Positions 53,340-62,374 of a DNA stretch of 64,000 nt are shown one piece after another. How positions within the stretch are numbered: the stretch's first letter is position 1; every line of letters starts with the position of its first letter. This DNA comes from Yoonia vestfoldensis SKA53 (lineage in GTDB: Bacteria; Pseudomonadota; Alphaproteobacteria; Rhodobacterales; Rhodobacteraceae), in assembly GCF_000152785.1 (NCBI RefSeq), contig NZ_CH672414.1, forward strand, positions 1,986,639 through 2,050,638, read 5' to 3'. The position numbers and the translations under genes are program-made. A model generated the notes under the pieces. It was not told the origin of the DNA, did no database searches, and worked only from the letters and a program-made list of their open reading frames with translations.

Positions 53340-54215
53340 TCAGCCGACAAAATCATCCCGACCATAGCCTTGCAGATACAGCAACGCCGTCAGATCACCG
53401 TGGTTGATGCGGATATCGCATTGCGCCTGCACGGCGGGTTTTGCGTGCAAGGCCACACCTGCCCCGGCGCGCGACAGCATGCCCAGATCATTGGCCCCGT
53501 CGCCCACCGCCAGCACGTCAGCCGCGGTGATGCCCAGCCGCGCGGTGATGTCTTCCAGCGCGGCAACCTTGGCCGCCTTGCCCAGGATCGGGCGCGCCAC
53601 ATCGCCTGTCAGCCTGCCATCCGCCACCAGCAGAGTGTTGGCACGGTTCTCGTCGAAACCCAAACGGGCCGCGACCTGCGCGGTAAAGGCGGTGAAGCCC
53701 CCCGACACCAGCGCGGCATAAGCACCCTGCGCCTTCATCGTGGCAACCAGCACAGCCCCCCCCGGCATATAGGTGATCCGGCTGGCCAGCACCTGCGCGA
53801 TCACCGCCTCTGGCAGATCGCGCAAGAGGCCGACGCGTTCGATCAGGGCCGCTTCAAAATCCAGCTCGCCGTTCATGGCACGCGCAGTGATGCCAGCGAC
53901 ATGCGCGCCGACACCTGCCTCATCGGCCAGTTCGTCGATACATTCCTGCTGGATCATCGTGCTGTCCATATCGGCCAGCAGCATCTTTTTGCGGCGGTTG
54001 GCGGCAGGCTGGATCACCATATCGACGCCGTGATCCTGCAGGTCAGCCCAGATATCCCAACAGTTGGATGGCATGACAGGAATGGCAAATTCAGCTGCCT
54101 CGTCAGGGGCAAGCCAGACCGCGTCAGCACCGCCCCATGCGTTGCGCAAATTCTCGACCAAAGCCGGGTCAAGACCACGGCTTACGGGATTGGTCAGCAA
54201 AGTTGCGGTGAACAT
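53340..54215 (-). CDS. serB: Phosphoserine phosphatase
   Basis: A 291-residue HAD phosphatase carrying out the last step of serine synthesis. The nucleophile motif is MLLADMDSTMI, with Asp nucleophile and general acid. The second motif is ALVSGGFTAF, and the C-terminal acidic motif VLAVGDGANDLGML. An N-terminal 75 residues form an ACT-like regulatory part. The ATG at 54215 follows AAGGAAAAGATC. It is divergent from serC-serA, so all three serine genes sit together. Confidence 0.97.
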   Translation of the reverse strand: MFTATLLTNPVSRGLDPALVENLRNAWGGADAVWLAPDEAAEFAIPVMPSNCWDIWADLQDHGVDMVIQPAANRRKKMLLADMDSTMIQQECIDELADEAGVGAHVAGITARAMNGELDFEAALIERVGLLRDLPEAVIAQVLASRITYMPGGAVLVATMKAQGAYAALVSGGFTAFTAQVAARLGFDENRANTLLVADGRLTGDVARPILGKAAKVAALEDITARLGITAADVLAVGDGANDLGMLSRAGAGVALHAKPAVQAQCDIRINHGDLTALLYLQGYGRDDFVG

Positions 54216-54339
54216 GATCTTTTCCTTCAAGGCGTAGTTTCCGATCGGCGACAGCGATGTCGCAAAAAGTGGGTCAAGCGGCGGTCTAGCTGCATTTTGC
54301 AGATTGTGAAAGTCCGCGCCACACTCTAACAGCGGCGGT

Positions 54340-54387
54340 GGGACACCCTTCCCCAACGAAGGGCGATTATCTGAGAGGATACCAGAA
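54340..54387 (+). promoter_or_regulatory. Structured leader of serC, candidate serC RNA motif
   Basis: A perfect hairpin CCCTTC-CCCAAC-GAAGGG (54346-54363) is followed by CGATTATCTGAGAGGATACC just before the serC ATG. A conserved RNA motif named serC is described upstream of serC in alphaproteobacteria, and this position and the hairpin-plus-ribosome-site layout fit it. The assignment was not tested with a covariance model. Confidence 0.5.
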
Positions 54388-55530
54388 ATGGTTACGACCA
54401 AACCGGCAGCGCGGCCGGCAAACCCGCGTTTTTCGTCCGGCCCCTGTGCCAAACCCCCCGTCTGGAAACTGGATGACCTGCGCGACGCCCCTTTGGGCCG
54501 GTCGCATCGTGCCGCCATTGGCAAATCCAAACTGGCCGAGGCGATTGACCTGACCCGTGAAATCCTTGGCGTACCTGCCGATTACCGCATCGGGATCGTG
54601 CCTGCATCGGATACCGGTGCGTATGAAATGGCGATGTGGACCATGCTGGGCGCGCGCCCTGTCGAAATGGTCGCATGGGAAAGCTTTGGTGCCGGTTGGG
54701 TGACCGATGTGGTCAAACAGTTGAAAATCGATGCCACCGTGCATGAAGCCCCTTACGGCGAAATCGTCGATATGGCGGCGTTGAATTACGATCATGACGT
54801 CTGTTTTACATGGAATGGCACGACTTCGGGCGTGCGGATGCCACATGGCGACATGATCCCTGCTGACCGTGCGGGCCTGACCTTGTGCGACGCGACATCG
54901 GCCGCCTTTGCGCAGGATCTGCCTTGGGACAAGCTCGATGTGACCACGTTCAGCTGGCAAAAGGTGATGGGCGGCGAAGGCGCGCATGGGATGCTGATCC
55001 TAAGCCCGCGCGCGGTGGAACGGCTGGAAAGCTATACGCCCGCTTGGCCCTTGCCCAAGATTTTCCGCCTGACATCCAAAGGCAAGCTGATCGAAGGCAT
55101 TTTCAAAGGCGAGACGATCAACACGCCCTCGATGCTGTCGGTTGAAGATTATCTTGTCGCGCTGAAATGGGGCCGGTCCATCGGCGGGCTTGACGCGTTG
55201 ATCCACCGCGCCAATGCCAATGCGCGCGCGATCTGGAATTTCTGTGCCGATCATTCGTGGATCGACAATCTGGCCGTTGATCCGGTGACACGGTCGAACA
55301 CATCTGTTTGCCTGAAATTCACCGATCCACGCATCACTGATGGCGAAGCCTTTGCCAAGGCTGTCGCAAAACGGCTGGAGGCGGAGAACATCGCACTGGA
55401 TATCGGAGCCTACCGTGACGCGCCTGCCGGTCTGCGGATCTGGTGCGGCGCGACGGTGGAAACATCGGATATCGAGGCGATGCTGCCTTGGCTGGACTGG
55501 GCATATCAGACCGAGATTTCACACCAATGA
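54388..55530 (+). CDS. serC: Phosphoserine aminotransferase
   Basis: A 380-residue PLP aminotransferase converting 3-phosphohydroxypyruvate to phosphoserine. It opens [17 protein letters not shown]. The lysine region is [18 protein letters not shown], with Asp in [14 protein letters not shown]. The motif [14 protein letters not shown] is family-typical. It belongs to the archaeal/alphaproteobacterial long SerC type. It is followed 88 bp later by serA, with two hairpin repeats between. Confidence 0.96.
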   Translation: MVTTKPAARPANPRFSSGPCAKPPVWKLDDLRDAPLGRSHRAAIGKSKLAEAIDLTREILGVPADYRIGIVPASDTGAYEMAMWTMLGARPVEMVAWESFGAGWVTDVVKQLKIDATVHEAPYGEIVDMAALNYDHDVCFTWNGTTSGVRMPHGDMIPADRAGLTLCDATSAAFAQDLPWDKLDVTTFSWQKVMGGEGAHGMLILSPRAVERLESYTPAWPLPKIFRLTSKGKLIEGIFKGETINTPSMLSVEDYLVALKWGRSIGGLDALIHRANANARAIWNFCADHSWIDNLAVDPVTRSNTSVCLKFTDPRITDGEAFAKAVAKRLEAENIALDIGAYRDAPAGLRIWCGATVETSDIEAMLPWLDWAYQTEISHQ

Positions 55531-55534
55531 CCCC

Positions 55535-55587
55535 GTCCCGGGCTTGACCCGGGACCTCCACCAGAGGCCCCGGATCACGTCCGGGGC
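55535..55587. repeat. Two tandem GC-rich palindromes between serC and serA
   Basis: GTCCCGGG-CTTGA-CCCGGGAC (55535-55555) and GCCCCGGA-TCACG-TCCGGGGC (55567-55587) are two perfect 8-bp hairpins in a row. Such CTTGACCCGGGAC palindromes are widespread in alphaproteobacterial intergenic DNA; here they may stabilise or attenuate the serC-serA message. Confidence 0.75.
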
Positions 55588-55618
55588 GCGGATACCCATA
55601 TTTTAAGGAGCGCCCATC

Positions 55619-57211
55619 ATGGCACCCAAAGTACTCATCTCCGACGAACTGTCCGAAGCGGCTGTGCAGATCTTCAAAGATCGCGGCATTGACGTCGATT
55701 TCCAACCGAACCTTGGCAAAGACAAGGAAAAGCTGCTCGAAATCATCGGCAACTATGACGGTCTTGCGATCCGGTCCGCCACAAAGGCGACCGAAAAGAT
55801 CATCGCTGCGGCCACCAATCTGAAGGTGATCGGCCGTGCTGGTATCGGTGTCGATAACGTCGATATCCCTGCGGCATCCAAAAAGGGTATCATCGTGATG
55901 AACACGCCCTTTGGCAATTCGATCACCACCGCCGAACATGCGATTTCGCTGATGATGGCCGTGGCCCGTCAAATTCCCGAGGCGAACGCATCCACCCATG
56001 CCGGCAAATGGGAAAAGTCCCGCTTTATGGGCGTGGAACTGACTGCGAAAACGCTTGGCGTGATCGGTGCGGGCAATATCGGGTCGATCGTGATCGACCG
56101 TGCCTTGGGTCTGCGGATGAAGGTTGTGGCCTATGACCCCTTCCTGTCCGAGGACCGCGCGACCGAAATCGGTGTCGAGAAAGTCGAGCTGGACGATCTG
56201 CTGGCGCGCGCTGATTTCATCACCATGCACGTGCCGCTGACCGACCAGACCCGCAATATCCTGTCGCGCGAAAATATCGCCAAGCTGAAACAGGGTGTGC
56301 GGATCATCAACTGCGCCCGTGGCGGTCTGGTTGACGAAGACGCTTTGGCCGATGCGCTGAAATCCGGCCATGTCGCAGGTGCGGCCTTTGACGTGTTCGC
56401 CGTGGAACCCGCCACCGACAGCCCGCTGTTCAACCTGCCCAATGTCGTCGTAACGCCCCATCTTGGGGCCGCGACCACCGAAGCACAGGAAAATGTGGCC
56501 CTGCAGGTTGCAGAACAGATGTCAGATTACCTGTTGACGGGGGCGGTCAGCAACGCGCTGAACATGCCGTCCGTGACGGCGGAAGAAGCCAAGATCATGG
56601 GGCCATGGATCAAATTGTCCGGTCATTTGGGCAATTTCATCGGCCAGATGACGGATGAACCGATTATGGCAATCAACATCCTGTTCGATGGCACGGCCTC
56701 TGAAATGAACCTCAAGGCGCTGACCGCTTCGTCCGTTGCGGGCATCATGAAGGCGACAAATCCAGACGTGAACATGGTTTCCGCACCCGTGATCGCCAAG
56801 GAACGTGGGGTCAAGATTTCGACCACCAAGCAGGACCAATCCGGTGCATTTGAAGGCTACATCAAGGTCACCGTGGTGACTGAGAGCCGTGAACGTTCGA
56901 TCGCGGGAACCGTGTTCAACGATGGCAAACCGCGCTTTATCCAGATCAAGGGCATCAATATCGATGCCGAAGTGGGTGAAAACATGGTTTATACCACAAA
57001 TAATGACGTGCCGGGCATTATTGGGGTGTTGGGCAGCATTCTGGGCACGAACAGCGTGAACATCGCCAACTTCACTCTTGGCCGCGCCGAGGCGAAAGGC
57101 GAGGCAATAGCACTGCTCTATCTCGACGAGCCTCTGCCAGCCAAGGCGGTTGCCGAGCTGGAAGGCACGGGCAAGTTCAAACAGGTCAAACCCCTGCGGT
57201 TCGATATCTGA
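55619..57211 (+). CDS. serA: D-3-phosphoglycerate dehydrogenase
   Basis: A 530-residue first enzyme of serine synthesis. The N-terminal substrate part is followed by the NAD loop LGVIGAGNIGSIVIDRALG near 147 and the catalytic Arg/Glu/His sites (INCARGGLVDEDAL, TPHLGAATTEAQ). An allosteric substrate-binding domain and a C-terminal ACT domain (VPGIIGVLGSILG) make this the long type 1 form, which is often serine-sensitive. AAGGAG precedes the ATG. A GC hairpin follows the stop. Confidence 0.98.
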   Translation: MAPKVLISDELSEAAVQIFKDRGIDVDFQPNLGKDKEKLLEIIGNYDGLAIRSATKATEKIIAAATNLKVIGRAGIGVDNVDIPAASKKGIIVMNTPFGNSITTAEHAISLMMAVARQIPEANASTHAGKWEKSRFMGVELTAKTLGVIGAGNIGSIVIDRALGLRMKVVAYDPFLSEDRATEIGVEKVELDDLLARADFITMHVPLTDQTRNILSRENIAKLKQGVRIINCARGGLVDEDALADALKSGHVAGAAFDVFAVEPATDSPLFNLPNVVVTPHLGAATTEAQENVALQVAEQMSDYLLTGAVSNALNMPSVTAEEAKIMGPWIKLSGHLGNFIGQMTDEPIMAINILFDGTASEMNLKALTASSVAGIMKATNPDVNMVSAPVIAKERGVKISTTKQDQSGAFEGYIKVTVVTESRERSIAGTVFNDGKPRFIQIKGINIDAEVGENMVYTTNNDVPGIIGVLGSILGTNSVNIANFTLGRAEAKGEAIALLYLDEPLPAKAVAELEGTGKFKQVKPLRFDI

Positions 57212-57215
57212 ATGC

Positions 57216-57243
57216 CAGGGGCGCGCTGCATTGCGCGCCCCTG
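57216..57243 (+). terminator. Hairpin after serA, possible terminator
   Basis: A perfect 11-bp stem CAGGGGCGCGC/GCGCGCCCCTG with a 6-nt loop starts 5 bp after the serA stop. No T-run follows, so it may stabilise the message rather than end it by the intrinsic route. Confidence 0.55.
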
Positions 57244-57292
57244 ACACCGCGGCAGATGCAGGCAAGCCGTATTGGCAGAATGGCGTGCCGCT

Positions 57293-58438
57293 TTACATGC
57301 AGGCCCCGAATAACGCACGGGTATTTTCGCGGGTCATTGCGACAGGATTGCCACCGCAAGACGGATCAAGCAGCGCCATTTCGGTCAACTCGTCCAGCCT
57401 TGCCGCCTCGACACCCAGTGCAGTCAGGTTCGCGGGAATCGACAGGCTGGCGCGCAAGTCCATCACATGCGCATAAAACCCGTCAAATCCGCCCGCGATG
57501 CCAAGGTAAGCGGCGGCGCGGTCGATCCGAACCTCGATCTCGGCACGGTTGAAATCCAGCACCATCGGCATGACAACAGCGTTCGTCGTGCCGTGATGGG
57601 TGTTGTAAACTGCGCCGATCGGGTGGCTCAGGCTGTGGATTGCGCCCAGCCCTTTCTGGAACGCAACGGCGCCCATCGCGGCTGCCGACATCATGTTGGC
57701 CCGTGCATCAAGGTCATCTGGAACGGCATAGGCACGCGGCAGGTTTTCCAGCACCAGTCGCATGCCTTCCAAGGCAATCCCCTGGCTCATCGGGTGATAA
57801 TGCGGGCTGCAATACGCCTCTAGACAATGCGCAAGCGCGTCCATGCCGGTACCCGCCGTAATAAAGGCGGGCATGCCGACGGTGAGGGCCGGATCGCACA
57901 ACGTGACCACCGGCATCAGCTTGGGGTGGAAGATGATTTTTTTGCGATGCGTCGCGCTGTCGGTCAGCACACCGGCGCGCCCAACCTCTGATCCGGTGCC
58001 TGCGGTCGTAGGCACGGCGATGATCGGCGCAATCGTGTCGGGGTTGGCGCGGGTCCACCAGTCGCCGATATCTTCCAGATCCCAGACGCTGACGGGTTGG
58101 TCCACCATCAGCGCGATCATTTTACCAAGGTCCAGCGCCGACCCACCACCAAAGGCCACCACACCGTCATGGCCACCCGCGCGGTAAACAATCAGGCCGG
58201 CCTGCATGTTCGCTTCGGTCGGGTTGGCATCGACTTGGGAAAACACCGCACGGCCCAACCCTGCCGCGTCGAGCAGGTCCAGTGCCTGCGCCGTGATCGG
58301 TAGGCTGGCCAGCGCCTTGTCAGTGACCAGTAAAGGCCGCGTTATACCTGCGCCTTTGCATAGCGCAGGCAGTTCGGAAATCCGGCCTACCCCGAATTTG
58401 ATCGTGGTCGGATAGCTCCAGTTCGCAGTCAATGTCAT
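57293..58438 (-). CDS. Iron-containing alcohol dehydrogenase
   Basis: A 381-residue group III metal-dependent ADH. The NAD loop is AFGGGSALDLGKMIAL, and the metal ligands lie in GMDALAHCLEAY (Asp, His) and IHSLSHPIGAVYNTHHG (two His). It is the last gene of a six-gene minus-strand run (DctQ, DctM, DctP, GS-like, ALDH, ADH), 3 bp after the ALDH stop. It probably oxidises the alcohol group of the transported, gamma-glutamylated substrate; the substrate is inferred, not shown. Confidence 0.93.
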   Translation of the reverse strand: MTLTANWSYPTTIKFGVGRISELPALCKGAGITRPLLVTDKALASLPITAQALDLLDAAGLGRAVFSQVDANPTEANMQAGLIVYRAGGHDGVVAFGGGSALDLGKMIALMVDQPVSVWDLEDIGDWWTRANPDTIAPIIAVPTTAGTGSEVGRAGVLTDSATHRKKIIFHPKLMPVVTLCDPALTVGMPAFITAGTGMDALAHCLEAYCSPHYHPMSQGIALEGMRLVLENLPRAYAVPDDLDARANMMSAAAMGAVAFQKGLGAIHSLSHPIGAVYNTHHGTTNAVVMPMVLDFNRAEIEVRIDRAAAYLGIAGGFDGFYAHVMDLRASLSIPANLTALGVEAARLDELTEMALLDPSCGGNPVAMTRENTRALFGACM

Positions 58439-58441
58439 GTT

Positions 58442-59821
58442 TCAGGCCTTTTTCAGGTGGTATGATTTGGCACGGGTCAGCGCCAGATAGCCAAGGGCAG
58501 ATAGGGCGGCACCGCGTCCGGTATCCTTGCAGCCAGTCCAGCAGAGCGCCGGGTCCAGATAATCGCAGCGGTTCATCAGCACGGTGCCGGTCTGGATTTG
58601 GTCACCGATCCTACGGGCGGCGGCTGCGTCATTGGTCCAGATTGATGCGGTCAGCCCATAGGCGCAATCGTTCATCAGGCGGATCGCCTCGGCATCGTCC
58701 TTGACGGGCATGATGCCGACGACGGGGCCAAAACTTTCCTCGCGCATCACACGCATGTCATGGGTGACATGGGTCAGGATTTGCGGGGCGAGATATGCAC
58801 CACCATCATCGGCGGGGAATTCGGCTGGATCAATCAGCGCATGGGCGCCTTGGGCGACAGCCTCGGCCACCTGATCGCGCACGATGGCGGCGAAGCGTTT
58901 GTGCGCCATCGGCCCCATCGTTGTGTCCTGATCCAGCGGATTGCCAAGGCGCTGGGCGCGCACCCAAGCGACGGCCTTTTCGACGAAAGCATCATAAAGG
59001 CTCTCATGCACATAAATCCGTTCGATCCCGCAGCAGCATTGGCCGGAATTGAACATCGCCCCGTCCATCAGGCCGTCAACAGCGGCGTCCAGATCCGCGT
59101 CTGCGCGGACATAACCGGGGTCTTTGCCGCCCAGTTCCAGCCCCGTGCCACTAAAGGTGCCAGCGGCGGCCTTTTCAATCGCGCGGCCGCCACCGACCGA
59201 TCCGGTGAAGTTGATGAAATCGAAAGACCGTTCCGCGATCAGCGCTTCGGTCGTGGCATGGTCGAGCACGAGGTTCTGGAACACATCCTGCGGCACGCCT
59301 GCGGCATGGAACGCCTGCGCCAGACGTTCGCCCGCGAGCAAGGTCTGGCTGGCATGTTTCAGCACCACGGCATTGCCCGCGATCAGGGCGGGAACAATGG
59401 TATTGACGGCAGTCAGAAACGGATAGTTCCATGGCGCAATAACGAACACCACGCCTTGGGCCTGGCGCGCAATCAAGCGGGTGAATTTGTCACTGTCTTC
59501 GACCAGTTCGTCAGCCAGCACATCCGACGCGATCCCCGCCATGTAAGCCGCACGTTCGCGCACCCCGCCAAATTCGCCGCCATAGCGCACCGGGCGGCCC
59601 ATCTGCCATGCCAGTTCCGGCACGATTTCAGCAGCCATCCCCTCGAGCGCGGTAATTCCCGCCATCACCGTGGCGATCCGCGTGTCCAAAGGCAGCCCGG
59701 CCCAAGCGCCTTGCGCCTTGCGCGCGCGCGCGACCGCGGCTTGCGCATCAGCCAAGGGCAGTGCCGTGCGTTCGGCATAAACCGACCCGTCCACGGGTGA
59801 AATCAAACTGATCGTTGTCAT
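58442..59821 (-). CDS. Aldehyde dehydrogenase family protein
   Basis: A 459-residue NAD(P)-dependent ALDH. The nucleotide and oxyanion region is VVFVIAPWNYPF, the general base Glu229 is in GLELGGKDP, and the catalytic cysteine is probably Cys263, in an unusual Cys-Cys-Cys (262-264, NSGQCCCGIER). Close relatives are succinate-semialdehyde-like enzymes. With the GS-like and ADH genes it fits oxidation of a gamma-glutamyl aminoaldehyde. AGGAG precedes the ATG at 59821; it starts 27 bp after the GS-like stop. Confidence 0.92.
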   Translation of the reverse strand: MTTISLISPVDGSVYAERTALPLADAQAAVARARKAQGAWAGLPLDTRIATVMAGITALEGMAAEIVPELAWQMGRPVRYGGEFGGVRERAAYMAGIASDVLADELVEDSDKFTRLIARQAQGVVFVIAPWNYPFLTAVNTIVPALIAGNAVVLKHASQTLLAGERLAQAFHAAGVPQDVFQNLVLDHATTEALIAERSFDFINFTGSVGGGRAIEKAAAGTFSGTGLELGGKDPGYVRADADLDAAVDGLMDGAMFNSGQCCCGIERIYVHESLYDAFVEKAVAWVRAQRLGNPLDQDTTMGPMAHKRFAAIVRDQVAEAVAQGAHALIDPAEFPADDGGAYLAPQILTHVTHDMRVMREESFGPVVGIMPVKDDAEAIRLMNDCAYGLTASIWTNDAAAARRIGDQIQTGTVLMNRCDYLDPALCWTGCKDTGRGAALSALGYLALTRAKSYHLKKA

Positions 59822-59848
59822 CAAAGCTCCTGTATGTGTGGTCCGGGC

Positions 59849-61216
59849 CTAGCCCCGTTCCAGCAACCGCTGTCGTTCGAAATCGGTGACGACACGGTCA
59901 TGTTCTTCAATCTCCCACCTTGCGGCGCGGGTGTAATGATCCACCACATCATCGCCAAAGGCCGCACGCAGCATGGCAGAGCCTTGCAGCAGATCCGCAG
60001 ATTCGCGCAAGGTTTTCGGTATCTCGCGCGCATCGGCCTTGCGATAGCTGTCGCCCTGCATTTCGGGTTCGAGGTCCATCTTGCCTTCGATCCCTGCCAG
60101 ACCGGCGGCGAGCAAGGCCGCGCAGGCCAGATAGGGGTTCAGGTCCGCGCCACCGATCCGACATTCGACGCGCACAGCCTTGGTGCCGTCGCCACAAACG
60201 CGGAAACCGGCGGTGCGGTTATCAAGCGACCAAACCGCTTTCGTCGGGGCAAACATGCCGACGCAGAACCGTTTGTAGCTGTTCACATAAGGTGCCAGCA
60301 GCGCCGTAATCTCGCGCGCGTGTGCCAGTTGCCCCGCCATATACTGCCGCATCAGCGCCGACATGCCGTATTCCGCGTCCTTGTCCAGAAAGGCAGGCGC
60401 ACCGTCCAACGTCCAGAGCGATTGATGCACATGGCTGGACGATCCCGCGCGCCGGTGGTCGTATTTCGCCATGAAGGTCACGGATTTGCCCAAGGCATGC
60501 GCGATTTCCTTGGTCGCCTGTTTGGTGATGACATGGAAATCCGCTGTCGTGACCATCGCGTCATAGCGGATGTTGATTTCTTCCTGCCCTGCTTCTGCCT
60601 CTCCCTTCGAATTCTCGACAGGGATGCCCGCGCCATAAAGCCCGTTGCGCAACGCACGCATCAGCGGTTCTTCCTTGGTGGTCTGGAACAGGTGGTAATC
60701 TTCGTTATAGGCGGACACGGGCGTCAGGTGATCGGTGCCGCCATCGCGCAGGGCGTCATAGCTTTGTTCGAAAATATAGAACTCCAGTTCCGTCGCGGCC
60801 ATCGGCTGATAGCCCAGCGCCTGTGCGCGGGCGACCTGCCGTTTCAGGATCGCGCGGGGGGAAATGGCGATTTCCTGATGCGTGTGATGGTCTAGCATGT
60901 CGCACAGCACCAGCGCCGTGCCGGGCAGCCATGGCACACGGCGCAGGGTGGAAAGATCAGGCTTCATCACATAATCGCCATAGCCTTTTGCCCAGGAGGT
61001 CGAGGCATAGCCTGCCACTGTCACCATCTCCATATCGGTGGCGAACAGGTAGTTGCAGCAATGGGTTTCTTGATAGCCCGAATCCAGAAAATGCGCGGCG
61101 TGGAACCGCTTGCCAACCATACGGCCCTGCATATCAGGTGCAGCGACCATGACGGTGTCAATCTCGCCCGCGTCAAAGGCTGCGCGTAAATCCGCCAGCG
61201 TCATCAGTCCCGCCAT
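59849..61216 (-). CDS. Glutamine synthetase-like gamma-glutamyl-amine ligase (PuuA/IpuC/GlnA4 type)
   Basis: A 455-residue GS-family ligase, not a canonical GlnA: it lacks the GlnA adenylylation-loop context and has the PuuA-like ATELEFYIFEQSYDALRDGG and NSKGEAEAGQEEINIRY. ATP/metal motifs FMAKYDHRRAGSSSHVHQSL and NSYKRFCVG follow, with VECRIGGADLNPYLACAALL at the active site. Such enzymes ligate glutamate to an amine (putrescine, isopropylamine, ethanolamine) and open a gamma-glutamylation route. The ALDH and Fe-ADH after it suggest an amino alcohol. A terminator separates it from dctP. Confidence 0.88.
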   Translation of the reverse strand: MAGLMTLADLRAAFDAGEIDTVMVAAPDMQGRMVGKRFHAAHFLDSGYQETHCCNYLFATDMEMVTVAGYASTSWAKGYGDYVMKPDLSTLRRVPWLPGTALVLCDMLDHHTHQEIAISPRAILKRQVARAQALGYQPMAATELEFYIFEQSYDALRDGGTDHLTPVSAYNEDYHLFQTTKEEPLMRALRNGLYGAGIPVENSKGEAEAGQEEINIRYDAMVTTADFHVITKQATKEIAHALGKSVTFMAKYDHRRAGSSSHVHQSLWTLDGAPAFLDKDAEYGMSALMRQYMAGQLAHAREITALLAPYVNSYKRFCVGMFAPTKAVWSLDNRTAGFRVCGDGTKAVRVECRIGGADLNPYLACAALLAAGLAGIEGKMDLEPEMQGDSYRKADAREIPKTLRESADLLQGSAMLRAAFGDDVVDHYTRAARWEIEEHDRVVTDFERQRLLERG

Positions 61217-61242
61217 GGTGATTGCCCCTTTATTCTATGCTT

Positions 61243-61271
61243 GAAAAGGGGATGGGGGCGAACCCCCATCC
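61243..61271 (-). terminator. Intrinsic terminator after dctP
   Basis: Read on the minus strand, GGATGGGGG and CCCCCATCC pair around a 4-nt loop and end in CCTTTTC. It lies 8 bp after the dctP stop and 27 bp before the GS-like start, so the transporter may be expressed more than the enzymes. Confidence 0.8.
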
Positions 61272-61278
61272 TGCTGGA

Positions 61279-62316
61279 TTACGAATACCGATAGGGCCGT
61301 CCGGCCTGATCCATCGCGGCATTATAGTTGCGGAAAATGTCGACCACCTTGGCTTTGGTTTCAGATTCCGCTGCGATTTCTTCCCAGAATGCACGCGCCG
61401 CAGTCTCGACCGTGGCCCATTCAGCGTCGGGAATGGATGTCAGTTCCAGCTTTTTGCTTTCGGTGCGCAGACGGGCTTCGCCTGCCCAGTACCAATGCTG
61501 GCGATAGTAATGCGATTGCTCGAAACAGGTGGTCATCAGCACCTGCAGATGCGGCGGCAATTCGTTCCAACGTTCCATGTTGGAAAAGAAATGCCCGATC
61601 CACGCGCCCGAAATGTTATTGGTCAAGAAATGTGATGTGACATCGGCCCAGCCAACCTCGTGCGCTTCAGTGATGCCACACCATGCCACGCCGTCGATTT
61701 CGCGGGTTTGCAGCGCGATTTCAACATCCTCCCAAGGCACAGTGACCGGCACGACGCCGAATTGTGACAAGAATCGACCAGCTGTCGGGAAGGTGAATAC
61801 ACGCTTGCCCTGCAAATCCGCCAGCGATGTGATCGGCGTTGACGTGATGAAATGGCAAGGGTCCCATGATCCGGCAGAGATGTGTTTCACGCCGACCTTT
61901 GCATATTCTTCGCCCCAGATTTCATTCAGGCCCCAATTGTTAAACAAGGCCGGCACATCAAGGCTGTAACGGCTGGCAAACGGGAAATAGCCGCCGAACA
62001 CCGTGACTTCAGTGGGCGATGCCATGCTGTCATCATCCGATTGCACGGCGTCGATGGTGCCGCGTTGCATGGCCTGAAACAACTCGCCAGTGGGAACGAG
62101 CTGGTCAGCATAGAACAGGTCGATCTGCATTTCATCGCCAGCGATGGCATTGAACATGTCAATCGCGGGTTTTGCCACCTGCGCGCCCAGCGATGCGCCG
62201 GCGTAGGTTTGCAGCCGCCAGCGGATGGTGGATTGCGCGTGAACCGCAGGGGCGGCTAACGCAGCGGCACCGCCAAGGGCACCTGTCGTCAGGAACTTAC
62301 GTCTTGTCGTGGTCAT
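61279..62316 (-). CDS. TRAP transporter substrate-binding protein (DctP family), Tat-exported
   Basis: A 345-residue periplasmic binding protein. The N-terminus MTTTRRKFLTTGALGG is a twin-arginine (RRKFL) signal with cleavage near residue 28 (VHAQ). The rest fits DctP7-like receptors (QSTIRWRLQTYAGASLGAQ, WCGITEAHEVGWADV). It captures the substrate for the DctQ/DctM permease. The ligand is unknown; by operon context it may be an amine or carboxylate handled by the GS-like enzyme. AAGGAAAGATC precedes the ATG. Confidence 0.95.
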   Translation of the reverse strand: MTTTRRKFLTTGALGGAAALAAPAVHAQSTIRWRLQTYAGASLGAQVAKPAIDMFNAIAGDEMQIDLFYADQLVPTGELFQAMQRGTIDAVQSDDDSMASPTEVTVFGGYFPFASRYSLDVPALFNNWGLNEIWGEEYAKVGVKHISAGSWDPCHFITSTPITSLADLQGKRVFTFPTAGRFLSQFGVVPVTVPWEDVEIALQTREIDGVAWCGITEAHEVGWADVTSHFLTNNISGAWIGHFFSNMERWNELPPHLQVLMTTCFEQSHYYRQHWYWAGEARLRTESKKLELTSIPDAEWATVETAARAFWEEIAAESETKAKVVDIFRNYNAAMDQAGRPYRYS

Positions 62317-62374
62317 GATCTTTCCTTCCGGTTGGGGTGAAAATCCGGCGGGTTGGCCCGCTCTTCGTCGTAAT

